From Proteobacteria bacterium SG_bin9 (lineage in GTDB: Bacteria; Pseudomonadota; Alphaproteobacteria; Rhizobiales; Xanthobacteraceae), in contig LWDM01000057.1 of the NCBI GenBank assembly GCA_002083525.1, positions 1 through 41,070 on the forward strand: DNA of 41,070 bases, in the 5' to 3' direction. Shown here piece by piece: positions 16,188-23,821 of the stretch. Below the pieces are notes generated by a model. That model was not told the origin of the DNA. It worked only from the letters and a program-made list of their open reading frames with translations, and did no database searches. How positions within the stretch are numbered: the stretch's first letter is position 1; each line of letters begins with the position of its first letter. Made by a program: the position numbers and the translations under genes.

Positions 16188-17252
16188 TTAGCGCGTTGGC
16201 ACCTCATGCTTTGGGACCTCATATGGTGAGGGATCGTTCAAGACCGATCGCACGAATTCCAGGGCCGCTCCCTTGCGGAACCCGGCCTTCTGATACACGT
16301 CGTAGATTTTGAATTCGCCTACCCGGGAAAGCACAAACCAGGCGACCTTGTTTGCTTCCCGGCTATCGGGTGCGAGGTTGAGACCCTTTGCCAGGTCGCC
16401 CAGAACTTCGAAGGCGAACCTTGCGGCCACCATGGTCGAGAACGACCAGGCCTCGTCGACAAACGTGACAACCCACCACTCGGCCATTCTCTCTTCGGGC
16501 TTAACCACGGGCGCGGTCTTCTTGATCATGTCTGCGGCTTCGCGAAGCGCCGGATTGAGTCCTTCACCATCCTTTTCGAGGGCCCAATAGGGATCGAAAT
16601 GCGCGGCGGCCGCCGAGAAAAGAATGTCGTTCGACACGCCGCGAGAAATGAGTTCTGCGTAAAGCACGGCGCCATGTCCGCCCATCCACTTCCAGTTCGC
16701 TTTGGTGCCCCACGCCTTTGGATACCAGTCGGGCTCCCGAATCTTGCCGCTGGCATCATCGAAGAGGAACCAGACCTTGCCCCAGTCGTGCAGGATCAAG
16801 CCCGTCATGACCAGGTCGCGATCGAGTTTCACGCCATAGACTTTCTCGTACGCGTCAACCCATCCCGAGGCGACCGTGAGCCACTCCATCGTGTGCACGA
16901 CCAATCCGCCCGGGTACGAGTGATGGCTCTTCCAGCCGCTGCCGGGAGACGCCAGCCACGATTGGCTTGCGGTCTGGTTGAAAGCGGTCGCGCGCGGGTT
17001 GAGGACGAGGTCGCGGACAATCTCGCGGATTTGCGGATTTTTTATCCGCTCGATCTGATCGAGCTGAGCTTCGTAGGCTTTTCTCGCAAACGCGGATGTC
17101 GCCGCCATCTCCTGGGCGCTCATCGCATATATTGCCTGGAGCCGCTGCTGAAGCGTTTGCGCTGCGGCGTCGCCGCGAGCCATCCACAATGAACATCCCA
17201 GCGCAATGAGAAGGGCGAGTGTCGATCTGAACGTGGCGTGTGTAACGGCCAT
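16188..17252 (-). CDS. Exported HD-domain phosphohydrolase-like protein
   Basis: The 354-residue protein begins with a signal-like segment (hydrophobic LALLIALGCSLWMA, possible cut after AAA31) and then carries an HD-type metal site: H111 in SHHSYPGGLVVHT, H120, and the H155-D156 pair in LILHDWGK, with later histidines in GGHGAV and AAAHFDP. The HHSYPGGLVVHT block resembles the YhaM-like exonuclease HD subgroup. HD hydrolases usually cut nucleotides or phosphodiesters inside the cell, so an exported member is unusual. The start at 17252 has GGGGGGAAA before it; the frame extends to 17288. It forms a likely two-gene unit with the DUF1007 gene and is divergent from regulator 1. Confidence 0.82.
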   Translation of the reverse strand: MAVTHATFRSTLALLIALGCSLWMARGDAAAQTLQQRLQAIYAMSAQEMAATSAFARKAYEAQLDQIERIKNPQIREIVRDLVLNPRATAFNQTASQSWLASPGSGWKSHHSYPGGLVVHTMEWLTVASGWVDAYEKVYGVKLDRDLVMTGLILHDWGKVWFLFDDASGKIREPDWYPKAWGTKANWKWMGGHGAVLYAELISRGVSNDILFSAAAAHFDPYWALEKDGEGLNPALREAADMIKKTAPVVKPEERMAEWWVVTFVDEAWSFSTMVAARFAFEVLGDLAKGLNLAPDSREANKVAWFVLSRVGEFKIYDVYQKAGFRKGAALEFVRSVLNDPSPYEVPKHEVPTR

Positions 17253-17326
17253 GGCTTTCCCCCCTGAACTTCGGAGAGCTAGCCACAAATCCCGGAATGC
17301 CTTGATTGCGGCCGGGATGTTTTTTC

Positions 17327-17342
17327 TTGAGAAACGTTGAGA
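17327..17342. promoter_or_regulatory. Direct hexamer repeat upstream of regulator 1
   Basis: TTGAGA occurs at 17327-17332 and again at 17337-17342, one helical turn apart, between the divergent HD gene and regulator 1. OmpR/CadC-type winged helices bind such tandem half-sites. The match is short and could be chance, but a near-identical pair (TTCAGA) sits upstream of regulator 2. Confidence 0.35.
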
Positions 17343-17422
17343 TTTGCCGTCTTAGGCGTTTCCATCTTGATTTCGAGGCAGTGCAGGCGATGATGTGCAA
17401 GCTGCCGGGATGGGAGACCCGA

Positions 17423-18970
17423 ATGCTGTGCAAGTTTGGCCTTTACACGCTCGATACAGAGCGTTGTGAGTTGCGCCGGAATACGGATCGAGTCGATCTC
17501 GAGCCGCAGGTCTTCAGTCTCCTGTGCTATCTCGTACAAGAGCGATCGCGCATCGTTACGCGTGAGGATCTCATCGCTGCGGTCTGGAGCGGCCGCCTGG
17601 TCTCCGATTCCACCATCAACAGCCGAATCTCGGCGGCTCGCAAAGCCGTTGGCGATCGCGGCTCGTCAGCGCGAATGATCCGTTCGTTTCCTCGCCGCGG
17701 TTACCGGTTTGTGGCGGGTGTGGAGATCGAACTGCGTGCGAGCGACCTTGCCGGACCGGAGACGGTTACGCCAGCCAACCAGCGTTCATCGATCGTTGTT
17801 CTGCCTTTCACGAACCTTTCGCGAGAAATCGAACAGGACGATTTTATCGACGGACTCGTTGATGACATTACGACCGCGTTGACCCAGTTTCGTCAGCTGA
17901 TCGTGGTGCCCCGCAGTCTTTGCAATTCCTACAAGGGCCGAACGGCCGACGTCACGCAAATCACAAGAGAACTGAACGTGCGCTTTGCTCTAGAGGGCAC
18001 ACTGCGCAAGGACGGAAGGTGCATTCGTATCAACATGCAGCTCGTGGATTCCCGGTCTGGCACCAACCTGTGGGCGCGCCGGTTCGAAAGTGATCAGAGT
18101 GACGGTTTCGAATTCCAGGACAAATTGACCGCCGCTGTTGTCGGAGAAGTCGTTTCGAGGCTTGAGCAGGCCGAAATCGACTTCCACCGGCGAACGTCGT
18201 TGGCTGCACCCGATGCGTACTCGCGCGTGATGCGCGGCACCAGCAGCCTTTATGAGTGGACGCCTGCTTCGATCGACGCCGCGCTGGAGCAATATCAACT
18301 CGCGATGAGTGCCGATCCCGACTTTGCACCGGCATATGCGATGGCGTCATATTGCTATGTCCAGCGCCAATCGTTCGGAATTCTCCTCGATCGACCGCAG
18401 GAAGCGGCTGCGGGCGTCTCTTTGGCCTGGCGAGCGGCGGAGCTGGGCAAGAATGATTCCTGTGCCCTGACCCGTGCAGCTCATGGAGTTTCCGCCCTCG
18501 GGCAAGATATCGGCGGCGGGATGTCTCTGGTCGAGCAGGCGATTGCGCTCAATCCGAATCTCTCGGCTGCCTGGTACGTCCGCGGCTGGCTTCGCATTTT
18601 CCGCGGGGACACCACTGGCGCATTACCGGACCTCGATCACGCACGGCGTCTCAGTCCTTATGACCGCCTGGTCTTCAAGATCAACGCTGCCATGGCGTAT
18701 GCCCACTTCTTCGCCGGCCAATACGATGACGCTTCGCGTCTTGCGCTCAGCGCCATTCGCGAGCGTCCGAACTATATGACCGGCCTGCGGGTTGCCGCGG
18801 CCAGCGATGCAGCCGCCGGACGGCGGTCAACGGCAAAATTGCTGGTCACCCGAATGACGAACCTTGACCCGCGCATTGGTGTTTCAACATTGCCTCTGTT
18901 GTTGCCTTTGCAGCCGGCCGAACTTTACAAATGGGCGGATGGCCTTCGCAGTGCGGGCTTGCCGGACTAA
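17423..18970 (+). CDS. Winged-helix / TolB-like / TPR regulator (regulator 1)
   Basis: The 515-residue protein has an OmpR/CadC-type winged helix (about 1-100, ending in RSFPRRGYRFVAGV), a TolB-N-like domain (about 120-250, with SIVVLPFTNLS, FIDGLVDDITTAL and VRFALEGTLRKDG), and TPR-like helices to the end. No membrane segment is visible, unlike CadC itself, so it is probably cytoplasmic. The frame opens at 17306, but ATG 17423 has GGGAG eight bases upstream and starts exactly at the winged helix. It is divergent from the HD/DUF1007 unit, a likely target. It is a distant paralogue of the minus-strand gene at 19039-20595, tail to tail with it. Signal and effector are unknown. Confidence 0.85.
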   Translation: MLCKFGLYTLDTERCELRRNTDRVDLEPQVFSLLCYLVQERSRIVTREDLIAAVWSGRLVSDSTINSRISAARKAVGDRGSSARMIRSFPRRGYRFVAGVEIELRASDLAGPETVTPANQRSSIVVLPFTNLSREIEQDDFIDGLVDDITTALTQFRQLIVVPRSLCNSYKGRTADVTQITRELNVRFALEGTLRKDGRCIRINMQLVDSRSGTNLWARRFESDQSDGFEFQDKLTAAVVGEVVSRLEQAEIDFHRRTSLAAPDAYSRVMRGTSSLYEWTPASIDAALEQYQLAMSADPDFAPAYAMASYCYVQRQSFGILLDRPQEAAAGVSLAWRAAELGKNDSCALTRAAHGVSALGQDIGGGMSLVEQAIALNPNLSAAWYVRGWLRIFRGDTTGALPDLDHARRLSPYDRLVFKINAAMAYAHFFAGQYDDASRLALSAIRERPNYMTGLRVAAASDAAAGRRSTAKLLVTRMTNLDPRIGVSTLPLLLPLQPAELYKWADGLRSAGLPD

Positions 18971-18977
18971 CTGGACG

Positions 18978-19026
18978 CTACATCAGCTTCATACCCTTGA
19001 GGCTGGCATGGCCGTTCTTGCCGACG
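18978..19026 (-). repeat. Duplicated 3' end of radC
   Basis: This stretch matches 22341-22389, the 3' end of radC, in the same orientation. Across 47 bases there are two mismatches, both third-position synonymous (GGT/GGC and CTC/CTG). On the minus strand it encodes the last residues GKNGHASLKGMKLM and then has its own stop, TAG instead of TGA. It lies between the stops of two convergent regulator genes, and similarity ends abruptly on both sides. Because the changes are synonymous, it looks like a piece of a functional radC from another lineage rather than a decayed local copy. Confidence 0.88.
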
Positions 19027-19038
19027 TTAGCGCCGGGA

Positions 19039-20595
19039 TTAGGGTCGCGCAGCCGCTTTGCGCAGCTGTGCAGTTATCTCATCTGCCCATTTGGGATTGC
19101 GCAGCTTCATCATCCTCGTCGGGTCTGCGTTAGGAGCAGCCAATTTGTGCATCTGTTCAAGGCAAGCTCGGCCTTCAGCCATCTGGCCCAGCGCCACATG
19201 GCAGATGGTTGCGGTTTCGAGAGTAAGCGGCCAGCCCGGCCGGGCTTTCACCGCACGATGGGCCGCCACCAGAGCTTCCGCGTGCCTGTCCGAGAAATAC
19301 AGGGCCAGAGCCAAAAGCCGGAACCAATGGGTATTCTGCGGATCGAACGGATTTAGGCGAAGCCCGCGTTGGAGGGGCTCGATCGCATCCTGCGCCCTGC
19401 CTGAATAGAGTAGCGTCATGCCAAGGCCGACATGGGCAAGCGCGAAGCTTGGGCTGAGTTCTGCAGATTTCTCGGCGGCGCGAACCGCCTGCTCAAGCTC
19501 TCCCAGGAATACATAGGTCATTGACAATGCAAAATGCGAGTATGCGTCCTTTTCATCCAGACGCACCGCCAGCAGTGCTGCCTGAAGAGAATCGCGCAGC
19601 AAGGCATCCGGGTCACTGCACCAGCCGTATGCCGCAAGACCGGTTGCTGCGCGCGAGACCCACATCAGGGCCTCGGCTAGTTCCGGCGCGACCCGCGCGG
19701 CTTCCCTGAACAACTCGAGTGAGCGTCGATGCGTCGGTTCAGTGAGCTGGTGGAAGTTCCACATGCCCTGCCTGACGAGATCCCAGGCAGTCAGCTTGCC
19801 CGCTAGGCGCGCGCCCGCTCGCCGGCCTTCGGCCTTGAGCAGTTCCGGCTCGATCGCCCCTGCAACTCGTTCCGTGATTTCGTCCTGGATGACGAAGATC
19901 TCGGCGAGATCGCGATCGTATCGCTCGGCCCAAATGTGCGCTCCAGTAGTGGCATCGACGAGCCGCGCGCTGATTCTGATGCGATTTGCCGAGCGTCGCA
20001 CGCTGCCTTCCAGGACGTAGCGAACACCGAGTTCGCGCGCAATCGGCGTAACATCGACCGCCCCGCCCCGGTAGGTAAAACTGGAGCTGCGCGCGATGAC
20101 GAAGAACCAGCGAAAGCGGGTGAGAGCCGTAATGATATCTTCTGCAATTCCGTCCGCGAAATACTCCTGCTCGGCATCATCGCTCAGGTTCGCAAACGGC
20201 AACACAGCGATCGAAGGTTTGTCTGGAAGAGTCGGGTATTCGAGACTTGACGGCAAGATTGACGCCGGTCCATCGCGCGCCGGCTCGATTCCGACGAAAC
20301 GATAACCGCGGCCTGGCACGGTAACGACGTAACTAGGCCCTCCCTTGCCTTCGCCAAGTGCTTTGCGAAGAGCCGAAATATGCACCTGGATATTGTTCTC
20401 CTCGACGACAAGGCCGGGCCAAACCTGGGTCATCAAATCGTCTTTGGTGACCACATCGCCGCCTGATGTGACGAGCACGCACAGAACGTCGAGCGCACGG
20501 CCGCCGATCAACACGAACTCTCCGTCGCGCTTCAGCTCTCGCCGCGCCAAGTCAAGCCGGAAGGGGCCGAACCTCGCCTCATTCATGGCGTTCAC
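19039..20595 (-). CDS. Winged-helix / TolB-like / TPR regulator (regulator 2)
   Basis: The 518-residue protein has the same architecture as regulator 1: OmpR/CadC-type winged helix (about 5-105, FGPFRLDLARRELKRDG to VPGRGYRFVG), TolB-N-like domain (about 128-255, with SIAVLPFANLSDDAEQEYF and VRYVLEGSVRR), then TPR-like repeats (about 290-500). No transmembrane helix is seen. The start may be GTG 20595 or ATG 20586; neither has a clear ribosome site. It is divergent from the flavin monooxygenase gene across 102 bases, so that gene is the likely target. Its stop lies 12 bases from the duplicated radC 3' end, close to a probable recombination junction. Confidence 0.85.
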   Translation of the reverse strand: MNAMNEARFGPFRLDLARRELKRDGEFVLIGGRALDVLCVLVTSGGDVVTKDDLMTQVWPGLVVEENNIQVHISALRKALGEGKGGPSYVVTVPGRGYRFVGIEPARDGPASILPSSLEYPTLPDKPSIAVLPFANLSDDAEQEYFADGIAEDIITALTRFRWFFVIARSSSFTYRGGAVDVTPIARELGVRYVLEGSVRRSANRIRISARLVDATTGAHIWAERYDRDLAEIFVIQDEITERVAGAIEPELLKAEGRRAGARLAGKLTAWDLVRQGMWNFHQLTEPTHRRSLELFREAARVAPELAEALMWVSRAATGLAAYGWCSDPDALLRDSLQAALLAVRLDEKDAYSHFALSMTYVFLGELEQAVRAAEKSAELSPSFALAHVGLGMTLLYSGRAQDAIEPLQRGLRLNPFDPQNTHWFRLLALALYFSDRHAEALVAAHRAVKARPGWPLTLETATICHVALGQMAEGRACLEQMHKLAAPNADPTRMMKLRNPKWADEITAQLRKAAARP

Positions 20596-20603
20596 AGCAC
20601 GGT

Positions 20604-20620
20604 TTCAGATTGGCTTCAGA
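20604..20620. promoter_or_regulatory. Direct hexamer repeat upstream of regulator 2
   Basis: TTCAGA occurs at 20604-20609 and 20615-20620, an 11-base period, between regulator 2 and the monooxygenase gene. A weaker copy (TTCACA) starts at 20591. The spacing suits an OmpR/CadC-type dimer. This is suggestive only. Confidence 0.35.
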
Positions 20621-20697
20621 ACGATTAAGGGCAGCCCCAAGGACTTTAGGGAGACGCTCTCATACCGTCCAGAGAGAAAAGCGGATGGGAGGACGTC

Positions 20698-22152
20698 ATG
20701 GCCAAGGTTGCGATTATCGGTGCCGGTCCGGCAGGCCTGGCCAATGCGCGGTGGCTCAAGCGCGAGGGTTTCGAGCCAGTGCTCTACGAGCAAGGCAATA
20801 CCCTCGGCGGGCAGTGGTCCGCGGACCCCCGCTGCAGCGGGATATGGCCAACTATGCACACGAACACCTGCCGAGAGATGACCCAGTTCAGTGATCTCCG
20901 CCACGAGGCGGGTACGCCGCTTTATCCCGCCCACACCACTATGTTGAATTACCTGACGAGCTACGCGGAGCGATTCGATCTTCCTTCACGCATCAGGTTG
21001 CGCACCCGAGTTACCCGGCTTGCGCAGCAGTCCGGTGACGGTTGGATATTAAACAGTGTGAGCCACGACGGCACCGAGATTGCGGAGACATATCCATACG
21101 TCGTCGTTGCCAGTGGCCGATTCAACAAGCCCAAGTTTCCCGACGTTCCCGGACTCTCCACGTTCAACGGCCCATGCGGCGTCGCCCATACGTTCCAATA
21201 CAAGAACCCGGAACTCTATCGCGACCGCCGCGTGCTCATTGCCGGATGCGCAGTAAGCGCACTGGAGATCGCATGTGACTGTGCGACGTCAGGGGCAGCT
21301 CGCGTCGTTACGGCGTCCCGCCGGCAGCGCTACATCATGCAAAAGATCGTTTCCGGGGTCCCGGTCGAATATTTCGTTCAGACGCGCCATGCGGCCACCG
21401 CCCAGGAAACGTCGCCGAAAACTGCCGCAGTAGACTTGAAGAACTTCATCGTAAAAACGAGCGGCAGTCCAGAAATGTTCGGCGCACTCAAACCCAGTGA
21501 TGACCTCACAAGAGCCGGTGTAACGCAGTGCCAGCACTATCTGCCCCTGGTCTCGGAGGGGCGGATTTGCGCAAGACCTTGGATCACCGCCGTGACCGGC
21601 CAGACCGTGACATTCGCCGATGGCACCTCGGAAGATTTCGACGGCCTGATTTTCGGCACGGGCTTCGAAATCAATCTGCCATTCCTAGCCGACGAAGTGC
21701 GTCAGCGTCTCGACGTCGGCGGTCAACGTCTCGACTTGTGCGATTCTACTTTCCATCCGGATTTTCCAGGTCTCGCGTTTGCGGGCTTCTTCCAGGTGGG
21801 AGGCCCCTATTTCCCGCCAATAGAGCTTCAAGCACGCTGGATTGCTTATGTCTGGGGTGGAGCCCGGCCATCACCTACGAGGCAAATCATGCGAGCAAAA
21901 CTATCTCAGAACACCAATCAAGTCGCCGACAAGCATCACATGCCATCGCTTACCATGCTATTCGCGCGCGCGGCGGGCGTGGTGCCTGATCTGGAGCTAT
22001 GGCCCGAACTTGGAGATGCTTTGCTCCACGGCCCCCTAACGCCGATATCCTTTCGCCTCGATGGTCGAGATTCGCTAATCGATGCATCTTCGCTGGTCCT
22101 TGAGGCAGCTTACAGAGTGCCCTCGTGGCAGGGCATCCATCGAGGAGTTTAA
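20698..22152 (+). CDS. Flavin-containing monooxygenase
   Basis: The 484-residue FAD/NADPH monooxygenase has an N-terminal FAD Rossmann motif GAGPAG (8-13), the GGQWS segment typical of FMOs, a Trp/His-rich CREMTQFSD region, the linker FNGPCGVAHTFQYKN and a second nucleotide-binding motif GCAVSALEIA. In that second motif the middle glycine of GxGxSG is replaced by Ala. The FATGF-like motif is present as IFGTGFEIN. Family members oxygenate N or S atoms or ketones (Baeyer-Villiger type). GGGAGGA lies just before the ATG. It is divergent from regulator 2. Its codon choice looks less GC-biased than the housekeeping genes, in line with acquired DNA. The substrate is unknown. Confidence 0.88.
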   Translation: MAKVAIIGAGPAGLANARWLKREGFEPVLYEQGNTLGGQWSADPRCSGIWPTMHTNTCREMTQFSDLRHEAGTPLYPAHTTMLNYLTSYAERFDLPSRIRLRTRVTRLAQQSGDGWILNSVSHDGTEIAETYPYVVVASGRFNKPKFPDVPGLSTFNGPCGVAHTFQYKNPELYRDRRVLIAGCAVSALEIACDCATSGAARVVTASRRQRYIMQKIVSGVPVEYFVQTRHAATAQETSPKTAAVDLKNFIVKTSGSPEMFGALKPSDDLTRAGVTQCQHYLPLVSEGRICARPWITAVTGQTVTFADGTSEDFDGLIFGTGFEINLPFLADEVRQRLDVGGQRLDLCDSTFHPDFPGLAFAGFFQVGGPYFPPIELQARWIAYVWGGARPSPTRQIMRAKLSQNTNQVADKHHMPSLTMLFARAAGVVPDLELWPELGDALLHGPLTPISFRLDGRDSLIDASSLVLEAAYRVPSWQGIHRGV

Positions 22153-22247
22153 TGGGGCTGCGAAGTCAGCTAATCGGGTCAGACTCGGAAGCACTCAGGC
22201 TGAGCAAATCTCGTCCGAGATGCGCTTGAGTGCGGACATCGGGATCG

Positions 22248-22335
22248 CCGAGACGTGGCGTTTCAAGCCGATGACAATTCGCAGTGGCGGCGCGTGCCGG
22301 ACAGCCCCGACCCGTTCATTATGGTGAGGCAGTAG
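22248..22335 (+). pseudogene. C-terminal remnant of an Inh-type inhibitor gene
   Basis: The stretch aligns with the last 28 codons and stop of the intact Inh gene (10771-10860). After one missing base near 22270 it reads DNSQWRRVPDSPDPFIMVRQ-stop, against DNAQWRRVPDSADPFIMVRQ-stop. Before the frameshift the match (ETWRFKP) continues and then fades upstream of about 22245. Many differences are synonymous, so this was a related functional allele or paralogue rather than a fresh copy. It ends five bases before the radC stop, in convergent orientation. A weak similarity of a few bases past the stop (GCCTCT) is shared with the intact copy. Confidence 0.85.
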
Positions 22336-22340
22336 GCCTC

Positions 22341-23060
22341 TCACATCAGCTTCATGCCCTTCAGGCTGGCATGGCCGTTCTTGCCGACGATGATGTGATC
22401 GTGCACGGCAATGCCGAGCGTGCCGGCGATGTCGACGATCGCTTTCGTCATCTGGATGTCGGCGGTCGACGGTGTCGGGTCGCCGGAGGGATGATTGTGG
22501 ACGAGGATGATGGCGGTCGCCGACAGCTCCAGCGCCCGCTTCACCACCTCGCGCGGATAGACCGGCGTGTGATCGACCGTGCCGACCTGCTGCAGTTCAT
22601 CGGCGATCAGCTGGTTGCGCTTGTCGAGAAACAGAATGCGGAACTGCTCCTTTTCCGCAAAGGCCATCGCGGTGCGGCAGTAGTCGATGACGGCAGCCCA
22701 CGAGGACAGCAACGTGCGCTGTTTGAGTTGGCCGCGTGTGACGCGGCTGGCGGTGGCGGCGATCAGTTTGATCTCGACGACGACCGCGTCGCCGATCCCG
22801 TTCACCTCGCGCAGACGCGCTTCGGGCGCATGCACCACCTCGGCGAAGGAACCGAAGCGCTGGATCAGGTCCTTGGCGATCGGTTTGACGTCGCGGCGGG
22901 GCAGGGCGCGGAATAGCACCATTTCCAGCAACTCGTAGTCGCTGAGCGCGTCTGCGCCGACGTCCCTGAAGCGTCCGCGCAGCCGTTCGCGATGACCGTG
23001 ATAATGCGGGGCTTCCGAAAACCCTGCGGGTTGCGGATCGTCGTCTCGATCGACAGTCAT
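22341..23060 (-). CDS. radC: RadC family JAB/JAMM-domain protein
   Basis: The 239-residue protein has an N-terminal helix-hairpin-helix region (about 35-105, with LREVNGIGDAVVVEIKL) and a C-terminal JAB/JAMM domain. The metal motif is complete: H188, H190 and D201 in HNHPSGDPTPSTAD. RadC proteins were once linked to DNA repair; the biochemical role is still unsettled. Its last 15 codons are duplicated at 18978-19026. A remnant of an Inh gene abuts its 3' end. The downstream genes map, sfsA and mscS lie on the same strand, which looks like the conserved chromosomal backbone. Confidence 0.95.
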   Translation of the reverse strand: MTVDRDDDPQPAGFSEAPHYHGHRERLRGRFRDVGADALSDYELLEMVLFRALPRRDVKPIAKDLIQRFGSFAEVVHAPEARLREVNGIGDAVVVEIKLIAATASRVTRGQLKQRTLLSSWAAVIDYCRTAMAFAEKEQFRILFLDKRNQLIADELQQVGTVDHTPVYPREVVKRALELSATAIILVHNHPSGDPTPSTADIQMTKAIVDIAGTLGIAVHDHIIVGKNGHASLKGMKLM

Positions 23061-23251
23061 GTGCCGCGCTTACCTTCCAACCGGGTAGCATGCGCGCCTT
23101 GCGGCGGTTTGGAAACGGCAAGAAATCGTGCTTGCGCAGCCGGAAAATCGTGTCTGCGACGAGCCAAGGGAAACAGCCTCCGGGCGATCTGCCTTTGACT
23201 TTTCCCTGTCAAACCTGTTCGAAAAGACGACCTCACAATTCCAAAGCGCAA

Positions 23252-23818
23252 ATGAACATGGAAACGGTATTGGAAACCAAGGCCCTGATTCTTCGCCCTT
23301 GGACATCAGAAGACATTGACCAGCTCGTTGACGGCCTGAACGACGTCAACGTCGCGGAGTGGCTGGCCTTCGTTCCGCACCCGTACGCGCGATCGGATGC
23401 CTTGAAATGGATCGAGCACTGCCAGCGGCTCTCGCCCGACGACGGCGCGCAGGGAGCCTACGAATTTGCGATCGAGCGAAAGGCCGATCGCATCGTGATC
23501 GGCGGCGTCAGCCTGAACAGCATCGACAAGGAACGTGGCTCTGCAGGCGGCGGAATCTGGATCAACGCAGCCTATCATCGCCGCGGCTACGGACGCGAAG
23601 CATTCGGCGAGCGCATCCGCTTCGCATTCGACACATTACGTCTGCGTGAACTCCACAACGGCTATTTTCCCGGCAACGAGCCGTCATGGGATTTGCAGAA
23701 ACGGTTTGGCTACAAGCGCACGGCCGAAGAGCCGCGCCGGCGCCGGTGCCTCGCGGATGGATCGTGGAGAGATGAGATTCTAACCAGCCTGTCCAGGGAA
23801 GACTGGATCAGGAACTAA
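23252..23818 (+). CDS. GNAT-family N-acetyltransferase (RimJ/RimL-like)
   Basis: The 188-residue protein begins with the RimJ/RimL-type segment ETKALILRPWTSEDIDQL and has the acetyl-CoA loop in YHRRGYGREA (near 112-121) and the late motif GNEPSWDLQKRFGYKR. It transfers an acetyl group to a protein N-terminus, amino acid or drug; the acceptor is unknown. The frame is open from 23090, but the ATG at 23252 fits the family start. Another ATG follows two codons later. It is the only + strand gene between radC and map, and converges on map with a 3-base gap. Confidence 0.88.
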   Translation: MNMETVLETKALILRPWTSEDIDQLVDGLNDVNVAEWLAFVPHPYARSDALKWIEHCQRLSPDDGAQGAYEFAIERKADRIVIGGVSLNSIDKERGSAGGGIWINAAYHRRGYGREAFGERIRFAFDTLRLRELHNGYFPGNEPSWDLQKRFGYKRTAEEPRRRRCLADGSWRDEILTSLSREDWIRN

Positions 23819-23821
23819 GCG

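Noticed and set aside
10861..22340. A prophage or integrative element with its own integrase
   Set aside because: Duplicated gene ends suggest insertion, but no integrase, transposase, relaxase or phage gene is visible, so only a mosaic accessory block can be claimed.
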